From SKUL01 sp964487545 (lineage in GTDB: Bacteria > Bacteroidota > Bacteroidia > Flavobacteriales_D > SKUL01), in NCBI GenBank assembly GCA_964487545.1, contig CAZARI010000012.1:9309-73308 (forward strand): a stretch of DNA of 64,000 bases, read 5' to 3'. Shown piece after piece: positions 43,006 through 51,699 of the stretch (position 1 is its first letter; the number at the start of each line of letters is the position of its first letter). The position numbers were made by a program, and so were the translations under genes. The notes beneath the pieces were generated by a model. That model did no database searches, had not been told where the DNA came from, and was given only the letters and a program-made list of their open reading frames with translations.

Positions 43006-43069
43006 TTGGTTAATCATTGGTTGGTTAAAGCAAAAGATCACCCCTCGGGGTGAATTACAATTTGGTTAA
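43006..43069 (+). repeat. TTGGTTAA array, copy C (three octamers)
   Basis: TTGGTTAA occurs at 43006-43013, 43021-43028 and 43062-43069. A CACCCC-TC-GGGGTG hairpin (about 43040-43053) lies between the second and third copies. A terminator follows at 43086. No protein-coding frame covers this stretch, which is bounded by two plus-strand terminators. Confidence 0.6.
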
Positions 43070-43085
43070 TGTAACTTTTGCACTA

Positions 43086-43126
43086 AACAGGCTGTCTATC
43101 TCAAAATGACAGCCTGTTTTTTTTTT
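43086..43126 (+). terminator. Terminator ending the TTGGTTAA-containing stretch
   Basis: AACAGGCTGT, a 13-base loop and ACAGCCTGTT are followed by a long T tract. With the terminator at 42854 it frames about 200 bases of non-coding sequence, so a small RNA is likely. Confidence 0.85.
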
Positions 43127-43184
43127 GATTTTGTGGCTGAAAACGCTTACATTACAAAGGCTAAATCCCCTAAAACCACCGACT

Positions 43185-43532
43185 ATGAAAATACTCTCCA
43201 GAAAAGTAACTGCAAAGAAAAGACAGTTGATTAGCGTTCATGTCGATCGTTCCGCAATAGTGAAGTTCTTCACACCAATGCAATTTGAAAAGTACAAGAA
43301 AGGGCTTACCCACCATTATTGGGGCGGCTTTACTGAAGAAATGCCAGCTATTTTCGAGGTGCCGCAAAAAGGTTCTTATTTTGCCGTGGTTGAGCTAGGC
43401 ACCTACAACAACCCGATTGCATTGACGGCCCGGGTGGAGGTTAAACCACCACAGTTTTCATATCTCAACGTAGAGGAGCAAAATGAAACCCGCCATCAGC
43501 TCGAAACCGAATACGACGATACGCTCGAATAA
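43185..43532 (+). CDS. DUF1883 domain protein
   Basis: A 115-aa protein. The core QLISVHVDRSAIVKFFTPMQ, YKKGLTHHYWGGF and VPQKGSYFAVVELGTYNNPI matches the DUF1883 pattern: a small beta-rich domain with an aromatic Tyr-x-Gly-Gly step and a final VVxLG strand. I start at the ATG at 43185; the frame extends 20 codons upstream into the terminator T tract, which argues against the longer form. DUF1883 is of unknown function and in some proteins precedes TIR domains. It has its own terminators on both sides. Confidence 0.75.
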   Translation: MKILSRKVTAKKRQLISVHVDRSAIVKFFTPMQFEKYKKGLTHHYWGGFTEEMPAIFEVPQKGSYFAVVELGTYNNPIALTARVEVKPPQFSYLNVEEQNETRHQLETEYDDTLE

Positions 43533-43552
43533 TTTCAACTTGTTTATACTTT

Positions 43553-43584
43553 AAATCCCGCAATACCAGCGGGATTTTTTTTAT
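43553..43584 (+). terminator. Terminator after the DUF1883 gene
   Basis: AAATCCCGC, a 7-base loop and GCGGGATTT are followed by T residues. It lies 20 bases past the stop, and the next gene's ATG is 9 bases beyond. Confidence 0.88.
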
Positions 43585-43592
43585 TTGCACCC

Positions 43593-44387
43593 ATGAAACA
43601 TTTAATTTTGATTATTCTGGTGAGCTGTTGCGCCTGTTCTTGTTCAGAAAACGACAGCCAAAAGCAAGCAAATTCTGCACCTGCAGAACAAACCCATGCA
43701 GATCCACATAGGGCGGAGCAAACATCCGCCAAACCAGAAGTCGCTCCGGCACTACTCACCCAGCAGAATCATGAGGACATCCTCACACAATACTGGAATA
43801 GCAACGCCGAACGCAAAGTCCGGCTGATTACCAACAAAGGTCATATCGATATTCGGCTATTCGAAGAAACCCCCGTACACAGCAGCACTTTTTTGTATCT
43901 CGTTAAGAAAAATTACCTCGAAGAAACCTTGTTTACCCGCGTGGTGCCAGGATTTATCATTCAAGGTGGATCTTCAGACAGCGAAGAATTGAGCATGAAA
44001 AACATGCGCATCGGATCTTTCAACCCCAAACCCGAGTTTCGCCCGCACCTCATTCACCGGCGAGGAGCAGTTTCCATGGCCCGACAATATGACGACAATC
44101 CCGAAAAGCTTTCGTCACCTTTTAATTTTTTCATTGTGGTCGGTCGCACTTTCAACACACCGCAACTGATGGCCATGGAGCGCGATCATAATAAAACGTT
44201 TTCTGAACAGCATCGCAGCGTTTACGAAAGGGTTGGTGGGGCGCCCCATCTTGACGGTGACCACACGGTGTTTGGAGAGGTTATAGCGGGAATGGACGTG
44301 GTGGATGCCATTAGCAACGTGGAAACCGATTCGCGCGAATGGCCCGTAGAAGACATTAAAATAGAGGCCGTAGAGCTGCTACCGTGA
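43593..44387 (+). CDS. Lipoprotein cyclophilin-type peptidyl-prolyl isomerase
   Basis: A 264-aa product with an SPII signal rich in Cys (MKHLILIILVSCCACSCSEN) and a low-complexity linker to about residue 65. A cyclophilin domain follows: RLITNKGHIDIRLFEETPVH, FTRVVPGFIIQGGSSD, RRGAVSMARQYDDNP, VFGEVIAGMDVVDAI. It should isomerise X-Pro bonds of envelope proteins. Compared with compact cyclophilins, an extra loop lies around TPQLMAMERDHNKTFSE. It is a single gene between a terminator and the convergent siaC-like gene. Confidence 0.9.
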   Translation: MKHLILIILVSCCACSCSENDSQKQANSAPAEQTHADPHRAEQTSAKPEVAPALLTQQNHEDILTQYWNSNAERKVRLITNKGHIDIRLFEETPVHSSTFLYLVKKNYLEETLFTRVVPGFIIQGGSSDSEELSMKNMRIGSFNPKPEFRPHLIHRRGAVSMARQYDDNPEKLSSPFNFFIVVGRTFNTPQLMAMERDHNKTFSEQHRSVYERVGGAPHLDGDHTVFGEVIAGMDVVDAISNVETDSREWPVEDIKIEAVELLP

Positions 44388-44456
44388 TGATTTAAAAATG
44401 ATGCTGATCCATTTTAAAGTCATAGGCGAAAATTCCAGCATCTGCGGCATTTCACT

Positions 44457-44843
44457 TTAAAAACTTTCAATCGCTACAAAGTTCAGCGGAACATCTACTG
44501 TGCGCTGATAATCGTTGCCCGCCTCAAGCATATCGTCGTCGTCCTCTTCATACACCCAGTTGATGGTCATTTCACTTTTTCCGCTTTTCTCGAGCTTGCT
44601 CATTTTTTTGAACACCTCAAGCAAAACTTTTGCACTGCTGGTATTAAAATATTCTAGCGCAACATTCAATTCTGTTTTATGAGCTGGCGATTCGAGATAT
44701 TGATCGAGCCATTGATTCATCGGATCAAAAAATTTGAACGAATCTTCCGGAACTGATTTCCCCCTGATTTCCAACTTCCCCGACTCACCGTCAAACATAA
44801 TCCTCGGTGTTTTATCGGTTTCTTCGACATGATATTTTTGCAT
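44457..44843 (-). CDS. SiaC-family regulatory phosphoprotein (DUF1987), lone copy
   Basis: A 128-aa DUF1987/SiaC protein. The core motifs are TPRIMFDGESGKLEIRGKSV, EDSFKFFDPMNQWLDQYL and LEYFNTSSAKVLLEVFKKM, ending INWVYEEDDDDMLEAGNDY. The Thr/Ser of NTSS is where SiaC is phosphorylated by SiaB in Pseudomonas, there controlling a diguanylate cyclase. A second copy with its SiaB kinase lies at 55326-56278, about 40% similar by eye. No kinase is next to this one. TATCTTTA upstream is one base off the promoter consensus. Confidence 0.87.
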   Translation of the reverse strand: MQKYHVEETDKTPRIMFDGESGKLEIRGKSVPEDSFKFFDPMNQWLDQYLESPAHKTELNVALEYFNTSSAKVLLEVFKKMSKLEKSGKSEMTINWVYEEDDDDMLEAGNDYQRTVDVPLNFVAIESF

Positions 44844-44995
44844 CTTGGTTTGACTTTGTATTAATTAAAGATAACAACAAATCGGCAGTTAATTGATGTA
44901 TTTTTAACCCGAGCAACCTCGCCTTTTCTCCGAAAGGATTCGTTTAGAATTTATTATTTCGCAGGTGGCAATTTTCTTGAAAATCATAAAAAAAC

Positions 44996-45418
44996 ATGCA
45001 CAGAATTCTTCAACTCTACGATCAGGTCAACCATTTTGGCCGCTTTATGGGCATGCAACTCGAGGTGATTAAACCCGGTGAAATCATCTACCGAATGCCC
45101 GTAACCGAGCAGCACCTTGCCCACCCGATGGCCATTCACGGTGGAGCGCTCGCTGCTATGATGGATGCAGTTTTAGGTGTTGCTGCCCTTTCGTTGGCAG
45201 TAGAAAACAATAACCTGGTTTCCACCGTTGAATTTAAAATCAACTACTTCAGACCTGTAAAGCCCGGCGATCTGTTAGTTGGCCGTGGTGTGGTGGACTT
45301 TTCTGGCAACCGGTTAATCTATTCTTCGGGCGAAATAAAAAGTGAAAACACCAGTGAAGTATTGGCGAGGGGCACAGGAACTTTTAACCAGTATCCTGCC
45401 GAAAAACTCGGTTTCTAG
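44996..45418 (+). CDS. PaaI-type hotdog-fold acyl-CoA thioesterase
   Basis: A 140-aa hotdog thioesterase. HPMAIHGGALAAMMDAVLGVAA carries the family HGG and the catalytic acidic residue (Asp of MMDA), and VEFKINYFRPVKPGDL is the standard central strand. It would hydrolyse an acyl-CoA of unknown identity in the cytoplasm. It converges on the acyltransferase gene with a 4-base overlap and diverges from siaC. Confidence 0.87.
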   Translation: MHRILQLYDQVNHFGRFMGMQLEVIKPGEIIYRMPVTEQHLAHPMAIHGGALAAMMDAVLGVAALSLAVENNNLVSTVEFKINYFRPVKPGDLLVGRGVVDFSGNRLIYSSGEIKSENTSEVLARGTGTFNQYPAEKLGF

Positions 45419-46167
45419 TCGTCCTTTTTGCTTCTTATTTTACGATAACGCTCGCTCTGTTCGATGGCATCCATAATTTCTCGGAGGATGAATTCCGGCG
45501 CGGCATCATAGTCAATTTCCAAGGGCGCTTTAAAATGCAATTTAAGCTCCACTCCCCGCTTTTTCATTTTCAGACCCTTTTTGTCGAAGGCTTTGCGCAG
45601 TCCTTGTACGGTAACTGGCACCACCACCGGTCTAGCTTGCTTGATGATGTGTGCCGTTCCTCTTCTGGCGGGTTGAAAAGGCGTGGTGGTTCCCTGTGGA
45701 AAGGTAATGACCCAACCCGCGTCTAAGGCCTGACGAATTCTGGTAATATCGTTGAACGCTACCGGACGATCTACATTTTTACCTGCGTGTCGCCAGGTCC
45801 GTTTGGTGGTCACCGCTCCTGTATAAGCAAAGACCTTGGGCAACAAGCCGTCTTTCATGGTTTCTTCTGCCGCGATATAAAAAGTATTGAGTCGGGGCGT
45901 GAAAAGATACCAGGGAATGCCGATTCTCGACTGCCCTATTCTTCGTGCTGCAAAGGCGTGATACATCAGAATAACATCAGAAAAATAGGTCTCGTGATTG
46001 GCGACAAAAAGAACATTATCAGTGGGCAGATCATCGAGTACTTCGAGGCCGGTGACATTGGTTCGATTAAAAACCTTGTACATCGGAAAAGTCCACATGC
46101 CAATTGCGCTCATAAGTAGCCTACGCAAAAGAAGATAATGGCCAAAAGTATTTCTGCGAAAAATCAT
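45415..46167 (-). CDS. PlsC-family lysophospholipid acyltransferase with divergent motifs
   Basis: A 250-aa membrane-associated acyltransferase. Motif I reads NHETYFSD, spacing His and Asp one residue further apart than the usual HX4D. Motif III reads FPQGTTT where most family members have FPEGT. VPVTVQGLRKAFDKKGL follows. I recall this variant as normal for one Bacteroidota subfamily, so the enzyme is probably active on lysophospholipids or related lipids. The start is put at 46167 because a TACCTTTG promoter lies at 46198-46205, inside a longer in-frame extension. Confidence 0.82.
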   Translation of the reverse strand: MIFRRNTFGHYLLLRRLLMSAIGMWTFPMYKVFNRTNVTGLEVLDDLPTDNVLFVANHETYFSDVILMYHAFAARRIGQSRIGIPWYLFTPRLNTFYIAAEETMKDGLLPKVFAYTGAVTTKRTWRHAGKNVDRPVAFNDITRIRQALDAGWVITFPQGTTTPFQPARRGTAHIIKQARPVVVPVTVQGLRKAFDKKGLKMKKRGVELKLHFKAPLEIDYDAAPEFILREIMDAIEQSERYRKIRSKKDD

Positions 46168-46197
46168 TGAAGTCAGGTTGACTACGCTATCTAACTG

Positions 46198-46205
46198 CAA
46201 AGGTA
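46198..46205 (-). promoter_or_regulatory. Promoter -7 element for the acyltransferase gene
   Basis: The minus strand reads TACCTTTG, an exact consensus match, 30 bases before the ATG at 46167. TTTT at about the -33 position is one base off. Confidence 0.62.
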
Positions 46206-46341
46206 CAGCATCGGCAGTAGAAAAATGGAAGCGAACTGCCTCAGCGATGCTGAAGACATTCCACCAATTTGCCATAAGACATTGAAATCGACGCCAATTA
46301 GCTATGGGTCATTTACAACTAAAACAAAGCAACTCCAACCG

Positions 46342-48807
46342 TTAAAAAGGATCTACATCCAGCGCGATCTGAACACTACGGTTATTCTTCTCGCTATAAA
46401 ACGTTGAGATGTGTCCACGGATGACTTCACGACTTTTCTTAAATGAGAGCGATTTTTCAAGTTTGAGAATAATCTGCTTTTGATACCGGTTTTTAACCCG
46501 AGCCACTGGCAGATATTCCGGTCCGAGTACCCGATCGGCAAATGTAGTGCGAAGCAAACGCGCCATGATCGCTGCCCGTTCATCGAGCGTATTCCGGTCG
46601 CGGTGCCGCAAAACCATGGCCACGATGCGGTAATACGGCGGATAATTGAACTGCCTTCTTTCTACCAATTCCTGCTGGGCCATTCCCGCAAAGTCATTGT
46701 CAATCACCTTGCGGATAATCCAGTGATAAGGCTGCCAGGTCTGAATAACCACCTTTCCACGTATGCTCTTGCGACCTGCCCTACCGGCCACTTGCGTCAG
46801 CAATTGAAATGAGCGTTCAAACGATCGGAAATCAGGAAAATTGAGCATGCTGTCGGCACTCATCACCCCCACCAACGAAACGTTATTGAAGTCCAGACCT
46901 TTGGTCACCATCTGCGTTCCAACCAGGATATCGATTTCTCCCGATTCAAAACGACTAATGATTTCGTGGTGGGCATTCTTTGAACGGGTGGTATCGTAGT
47001 CCAGACGTGACACGCGCACTCCGGGGAAAAATTCCGGTAGGTGATCTTCAATTTTTTCGGTTCCAAAACCGAGCATCGAAAGCTTGGCACTTCCACACTT
47101 CCCGCATTTAACGGGCGGTTTATACCGGTTGCCGCAGTAATGACAAACCAGCAGATGAATGTGTTTGTGATACGTTAAACTCACATCGCATTGGGTGCAT
47201 TCGGGCGCCCAGCCACACGTTTCGCACGACCACAACGAGGCGTATCCCCGGCGATTCTGAAACAAAATTACCTGGGTTTTTGCATCGAGTGCAGCTTTGA
47301 TATGCTGAAGCAAAAACGAACTAAAATGCGATTTCATCGTGCGATCTTTGGTCTCCTTCTTCAGATCGGCGATTAAAATTTCAGGCATCTGAATGCCTCC
47401 AAAACGCTCTTGCAATTCAACCAGTCCGTATTTTTTAGTCTGCACATTGTTTAAGGTCTCCAGCGACGGAGTGGCCGAGCCGAGCAACACTTTCGCCTGA
47501 TGCATGGTAGCCAGAACAATAGCCGAATCGCGGGCGTGATATCGCGGGGCAGGATTAAATTGTTTGTAGGAGGCGTCGTGTTCTTCATCTACAACGATCA
47601 GCCCCAGATCGTGAAAAGGCAAAAACATGGCCGACCGCGCTCCAATCACGAGTTTAAACCGTCCTGACTGGGACTGCAAATGCCGCCAAACTTCTGCCCG
47701 TTCTTGTTGGTTAAACCGAGAGTGATACACCGCAATCGCATCGCCAAAATGTTTCTGCAACCGCTGAATGATCTGGGCTGTTAACGCGATCTCGGGCAAA
47801 AGATAAAGTACCTGCCTGCCGCTGCGCAGATAATCTTCGATCAGCCCGATATAAATTTCGGTTTTTCCACTGCCGGTGACGCCGTGCAGCAGATTCACAT
47901 CATGACTTTTAAATTGCTCCTTAACTTCTGTCATCACCCGCTGTTGATCAGGGCTTAGAATTTTGGGAGCAAAGGTCTCGCCATCAAACCGACTCAGGCG
48001 ACCGGTTTCGAGTGTCAAAATCTGAACAATTTCCTTTTTAACCAGAGCGTTCAGTGTGGCGTGAGTGGTTTTGGCGAAATCGATCAAATCACTTTTTCGC
48101 ACCCTATCGCTGTCTTTGTCCTGTCGCAGCAGGTGAATCAGCCCCATCAGCAATTCGAGTTGTTTTGGTGCTTTGTTCAATTCATCAAAGACGCGGTGCA
48201 GCGCTTGATCGTCGAGTAGCGAAGAGTGCAACTGAACATAATCGGTGGTTTTGGGCTTAAACTTTTCGCGCAACTCCTCCTCCACCACAATACACTCTTT
48301 TTCGAGCATTGATTTGATCACCGGATAGACGCTTTTGAGCTCCAGCATAGCCGAAACGTCTGCAAGACTCAGCCAGGGATTCATTTCAAGGGCTTGATAT
48401 ATCAGAAATTCACGGTCCTCAAGCCGGTCGGTTTCGGTAAATTCAGGGTTGAGTAAAACACGCGTTTCGCTGACCAGCCGCAGACTTCCGGGCAGTGCGG
48501 CTACCATTACCTCACCCAGCGTACACATGTAGTAATCGCTCATCCAGTCCCACAATTTAAACTGGATGGGATTCACCACCGGTGCCTCGTCGAGCACTTC
48601 ATCTACATACTTGGCTTGATAGTGCTCAGGTGGTTTTTCGTGCACCATTTTTACCAAAGCCGAGTACCGTCTGGACTTGCCAAATTGCACCACCACACGC
48701 ACACCCGGCTTCACCAAGTGGCTCATCTCTTGCGGCACGCGATAGGTAAATAATTGCTCTAGTGCCACTGGAATGATGACATCAACGAAATAGGTTTTGC
48801 GTTCCAT
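46342..48807 (-). CDS. priA: Primosomal protein N' (replication restart helicase PriA)
   Basis: An 821-aa superfamily 2 helicase. Walker A is LLHGVTGSGKTEIYIGL and the DExH box is VVDEEHDASYKQ. A zinc-binding insertion (CETCGWAPECTQCDVS, then CHYCGNRYKPPVKCGKCGSA) is diagnostic for PriA. The N-terminal 3'-DNA-end binding domain is present (VDVIIPVALEQLFTYRVP). It restarts stalled replication forks and links to the repair genes elsewhere in the window only by function. TATTTTCG just upstream on the minus strand is a near-consensus promoter. Confidence 0.96.
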   Translation of the reverse strand: MERKTYFVDVIIPVALEQLFTYRVPQEMSHLVKPGVRVVVQFGKSRRYSALVKMVHEKPPEHYQAKYVDEVLDEAPVVNPIQFKLWDWMSDYYMCTLGEVMVAALPGSLRLVSETRVLLNPEFTETDRLEDREFLIYQALEMNPWLSLADVSAMLELKSVYPVIKSMLEKECIVVEEELREKFKPKTTDYVQLHSSLLDDQALHRVFDELNKAPKQLELLMGLIHLLRQDKDSDRVRKSDLIDFAKTTHATLNALVKKEIVQILTLETGRLSRFDGETFAPKILSPDQQRVMTEVKEQFKSHDVNLLHGVTGSGKTEIYIGLIEDYLRSGRQVLYLLPEIALTAQIIQRLQKHFGDAIAVYHSRFNQQERAEVWRHLQSQSGRFKLVIGARSAMFLPFHDLGLIVVDEEHDASYKQFNPAPRYHARDSAIVLATMHQAKVLLGSATPSLETLNNVQTKKYGLVELQERFGGIQMPEILIADLKKETKDRTMKSHFSSFLLQHIKAALDAKTQVILFQNRRGYASLWSCETCGWAPECTQCDVSLTYHKHIHLLVCHYCGNRYKPPVKCGKCGSAKLSMLGFGTEKIEDHLPEFFPGVRVSRLDYDTTRSKNAHHEIISRFESGEIDILVGTQMVTKGLDFNNVSLVGVMSADSMLNFPDFRSFERSFQLLTQVAGRAGRKSIRGKVVIQTWQPYHWIIRKVIDNDFAGMAQQELVERRQFNYPPYYRIVAMVLRHRDRNTLDERAAIMARLLRTTFADRVLGPEYLPVARVKNRYQKQIILKLEKSLSFKKSREVIRGHISTFYSEKNNRSVQIALDVDPF

Positions 48808-48921
48808 ACTAATTTGGGGTGAGCGAAAATAAGATTAATTCACATCGAAGCACGGAAAACTTCTCAGACCAATCAAACGATTTTTTGAACACTTTTGCCT
48901 TTACATACCAATGGCTTCACC

Positions 48922-50688
48922 ATGCTTCACTTTATCGACATTCTCATCATCGTCGCCTTCTTCGTCCTATCGTTCGTCATTGCGATGTATTACCGAAAAG
49001 AGGCGGGCAAAGACCTCAACAGTTTCTTTTTGGGCGGAAGAAATCTGCCGTGGTACATTGCTGGGTTATCGATGGTAGCCACCACATTTGCTGCCGACAC
49101 ACCGCTGGCAGTTACAGAAATGGTGGCCACTCAAGGCATTGCGGGCAATTGGCTGTGGTGGTGCATGCTGGCTGGCGGAATGTTTACCACCTTTTTCTTT
49201 GCGCGCTTGTGGCATCGTGCCGAAGTGCTGACTGAAGTAGAATTTATCGAACTGCGATACACTGGTAAAGCGGCGGCGTGGTTGCGCGGATTCAAGTCGC
49301 TGTATCTTGGTTTATTTATGAACGTGTTGGTCATTGGCTGGGTCAATCTGGCAATGATTGCTATTCTGGAAGTGTTCTTTGAGATGTCGTCTCAAAACGC
49401 TTATTGGATCACCGGTCTGGCATTGCTGGTTGCTGCCGCTTACTCTGCCATTTCCGGATTAAAGGGAGTAGCAGTTACCGATTCGATGCAGTTTATTGTA
49501 GCCATGACAGGAACAGTAATTCTTTCGGTGCTGGTCATCAAAAGCGAAAAAATAGGTGGAATTAGCGGATTAAAAGCACAATTGCCAGAGGGCTCATTAA
49601 ACTTTTTGCCCGTGCTCGGAAATGAAGGAGCAGATGGAAACACGCTGGTATTAAGTGCTGCAAGTTTCTTTGCTTTCATCGGAATTCAATGGTGGGCCAG
49701 TTGGTATCCCGGTGCAGAACCCGGCGGTGGTGGATACGTCGCACAGCGAATGATGAGTACTCGAACGCAAAAAGACGCCATTTATGCCACCTTGTTTTTT
49801 CAAGTGGCACACTATTGTGTTCGTCCCTGGCCTTGGATTCTGGTGGGCTTGGCGTGTATTATTCTCTATCCCGATCTGAGTGATGCTGAATTGAAAAACG
49901 GCTACGTGATGGCCATGAAAGAATTTCTTCCGGTGGGGCTGCGCGGGCTATTGCTCGTTGCATTTTTTGCTGCTTACCTCAGCACCATCAGCACGCAACT
50001 CAACTGGGGCGCGGGCTACGTGGTCAACGATTTTTACAAACGATTTTTGAAACCCGCTTCAAGCGATAAGCATTTAATTTTAATCAGCCGTTTGAGCACA
50101 CTCGGCATCATGGTCTTGGGTTTGGGTATTACCCAGTTTTTTGACTCCATTTCGGGGGTGTGGTTATTTATTGTTGAATGCGGAGCTGGTCTTGGTCTGG
50201 TTCTGATTATGCGCTGGTTTTGGTGGCGCATCAACGCGTGGAGTGAAATCACCGCCACACTGGTGCCCTTTATCGGCTTTGCACTGAGCCGATTTGTTTT
50301 TAAATGGGAACATCCGTATGGATTCTTTTTCACGGTTGCACTAACAACGGTGTCGTGGGTAGCGGTTACCTTGCTCACCAAACCCACCAAAACCGAACAC
50401 CTTCAGGACTATTATAAAAAAGTGGATCCGGGTGGATGGTGGCCAGCACATATCAAAAATACAAACACACAGCACCGGGCAGAGTTCAGATATCTGTTTC
50501 TGGCTTGGCTGCTTTCAATTATTATGACCTACTCTATCCTCTTTTTAATTGGAAAAGTAATTTTGCAGGAGTGGTCTGAAGCTTTTGCCGTACTTTTAAG
50601 TGCCGCAATTTCATTTTTCGGACTAATTGCGGTCTTGCGAAAAACCAGCATTTTTAACAATGGTGAAAATAAACCGGTTCGTCGGTAA
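48922..50688 (+). CDS. Sodium:solute symporter family protein
   Basis: A 588-aa membrane protein with about 13-15 helices. The SSS fold opens with LHFIDILIIVAFFVLSFVIA and FFLGGRNLPWYIAGLSMVAT (the FxAGR-like signature), and continues AAYLSTISTQLNWGAGYVVND in helix 8 with the Na-binding Ser/Thr. The substrate is unknown: sugars, amino acids, sialic acid and myo-inositol are all handled by this family. The gene begins at ATG 48922; the TTG at 48895 would add nine residues without homology. It diverges from priA. Confidence 0.9.
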   Translation: MLHFIDILIIVAFFVLSFVIAMYYRKEAGKDLNSFFLGGRNLPWYIAGLSMVATTFAADTPLAVTEMVATQGIAGNWLWWCMLAGGMFTTFFFARLWHRAEVLTEVEFIELRYTGKAAAWLRGFKSLYLGLFMNVLVIGWVNLAMIAILEVFFEMSSQNAYWITGLALLVAAAYSAISGLKGVAVTDSMQFIVAMTGTVILSVLVIKSEKIGGISGLKAQLPEGSLNFLPVLGNEGADGNTLVLSAASFFAFIGIQWWASWYPGAEPGGGGYVAQRMMSTRTQKDAIYATLFFQVAHYCVRPWPWILVGLACIILYPDLSDAELKNGYVMAMKEFLPVGLRGLLLVAFFAAYLSTISTQLNWGAGYVVNDFYKRFLKPASSDKHLILISRLSTLGIMVLGLGITQFFDSISGVWLFIVECGAGLGLVLIMRWFWWRINAWSEITATLVPFIGFALSRFVFKWEHPYGFFFTVALTTVSWVAVTLLTKPTKTEHLQDYYKKVDPGGWWPAHIKNTNTQHRAEFRYLFLAWLLSIIMTYSILFLIGKVILQEWSEAFAVLLSAAISFFGLIAVLRKTSIFNNGENKPVRR

Positions 50689-50785
50689 ATGAAAGTAATT
50701 GATCGAAAATCAACAAGTTTTGAGAATTGCCCAATTTTTCATTATTTGGTGCAGCGATTCTAAACCAAACTAAAAGAACGTGAAT

Positions 50786-51679
50786 ATGACCATTTTCAAC
50801 CCAAAAATTGTCTTTATACTGATCGCTGCTCTGGCTTTTCAAAGCTGTGTGGAAAGCACCGACTCAGGCGACAAAAGATCGGACGATGACGAGATCAATC
50901 AAATTGATCCGAACAAAAGCAATATTATGAGCGTTGGCGATGCCATCTTCAGCGTTCCAAGTCCGGTACAAACTGCCATGCTGCTCGAATCATCCGGTGC
51001 AGACTACGACGCCAGTCTGCCCAATTCAGTTCAAAATCTCAGCAACTATGTATTGGAAACCGACAAGGGTTTGATACTGGGCATATATGGTGCAGACCTT
51101 GCCTACAATGCCATTTTCGGGAAAAACCAGGAGGCCATCTCCTATCTGGGTGCGATTGAAAAGCTGGCCAACGACCTTGACCTGGCCAACGCCGTAGACC
51201 CGTCAATTGTGAAGCGATTCAGTCAGAATTTAAATCATCGCGATTCCATGCTGGTGCTCTCCACTACTTTTTTCAGGGCGAGCGACACCTATCTGAAAGA
51301 AAACGACCGAAACAATTTGGCTGCCTTGGTTCTAATCGGTGGATGGGTGGAAGGAATGTATCTCGCCTACAATTCGGTGGAGAACAATGGTGAAGTTGCC
51401 GAACGTATCGCTGAGCAAAAAATCACCTTGAACAATATTGTTGGGCTGATGAATTCGCTCGAGCAGGAAGAGCGTCTTGGCAACCTGACTACGCTACTCA
51501 CCGATTTACAAACCGTTTTTGAGGGTGTTGAAGCCACGTACGAATATCAGCGTCCGGAAGTAGATGCCGATAACAAAGTGACCACGCTCAAAAGCGCAAC
51601 CACGTTCACAATAACCGACGAGCAATTGAACCAAATCGGCGAAAAAGTGGAAGCCCTTCGAAATTCGATAGTAGGATAA
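50786..51679 (+). CDS. Lipoprotein of unknown function
   Basis: The 297-aa product begins MTIFNPKIVFILIAALAFQS followed by Cys, a clear lipobox. An acidic linker (DSGDKRSDDDEINQ) is followed by a mostly helical domain (SPVQTAMLLESSGADYDASL, LGIYGADLAYNAIFGKNQEA, GGWVEGMYLAYNSVENNGEV). I do not recognise a family. A GTG two codons upstream is an alternative start. The next small secreted gene begins 20 bases after its stop, and the TerB-ABCG gene follows a terminator. Confidence 0.75.
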   Translation: MTIFNPKIVFILIAALAFQSCVESTDSGDKRSDDDEINQIDPNKSNIMSVGDAIFSVPSPVQTAMLLESSGADYDASLPNSVQNLSNYVLETDKGLILGIYGADLAYNAIFGKNQEAISYLGAIEKLANDLDLANAVDPSIVKRFSQNLNHRDSMLVLSTTFFRASDTYLKENDRNNLAALVLIGGWVEGMYLAYNSVENNGEVAERIAEQKITLNNIVGLMNSLEQEERLGNLTTLLTDLQTVFEGVEATYEYQRPEVDADNKVTTLKSATTFTITDEQLNQIGEKVEALRNSIVG

Positions 51680-51699
51680 AAAACTAACAACCACGTATT

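Noticed and set aside
47706..47713. Another TTGGTTAA octamer
   Set aside because: It lies inside priA coding sequence, alone, without a hairpin, at the rate expected by chance.
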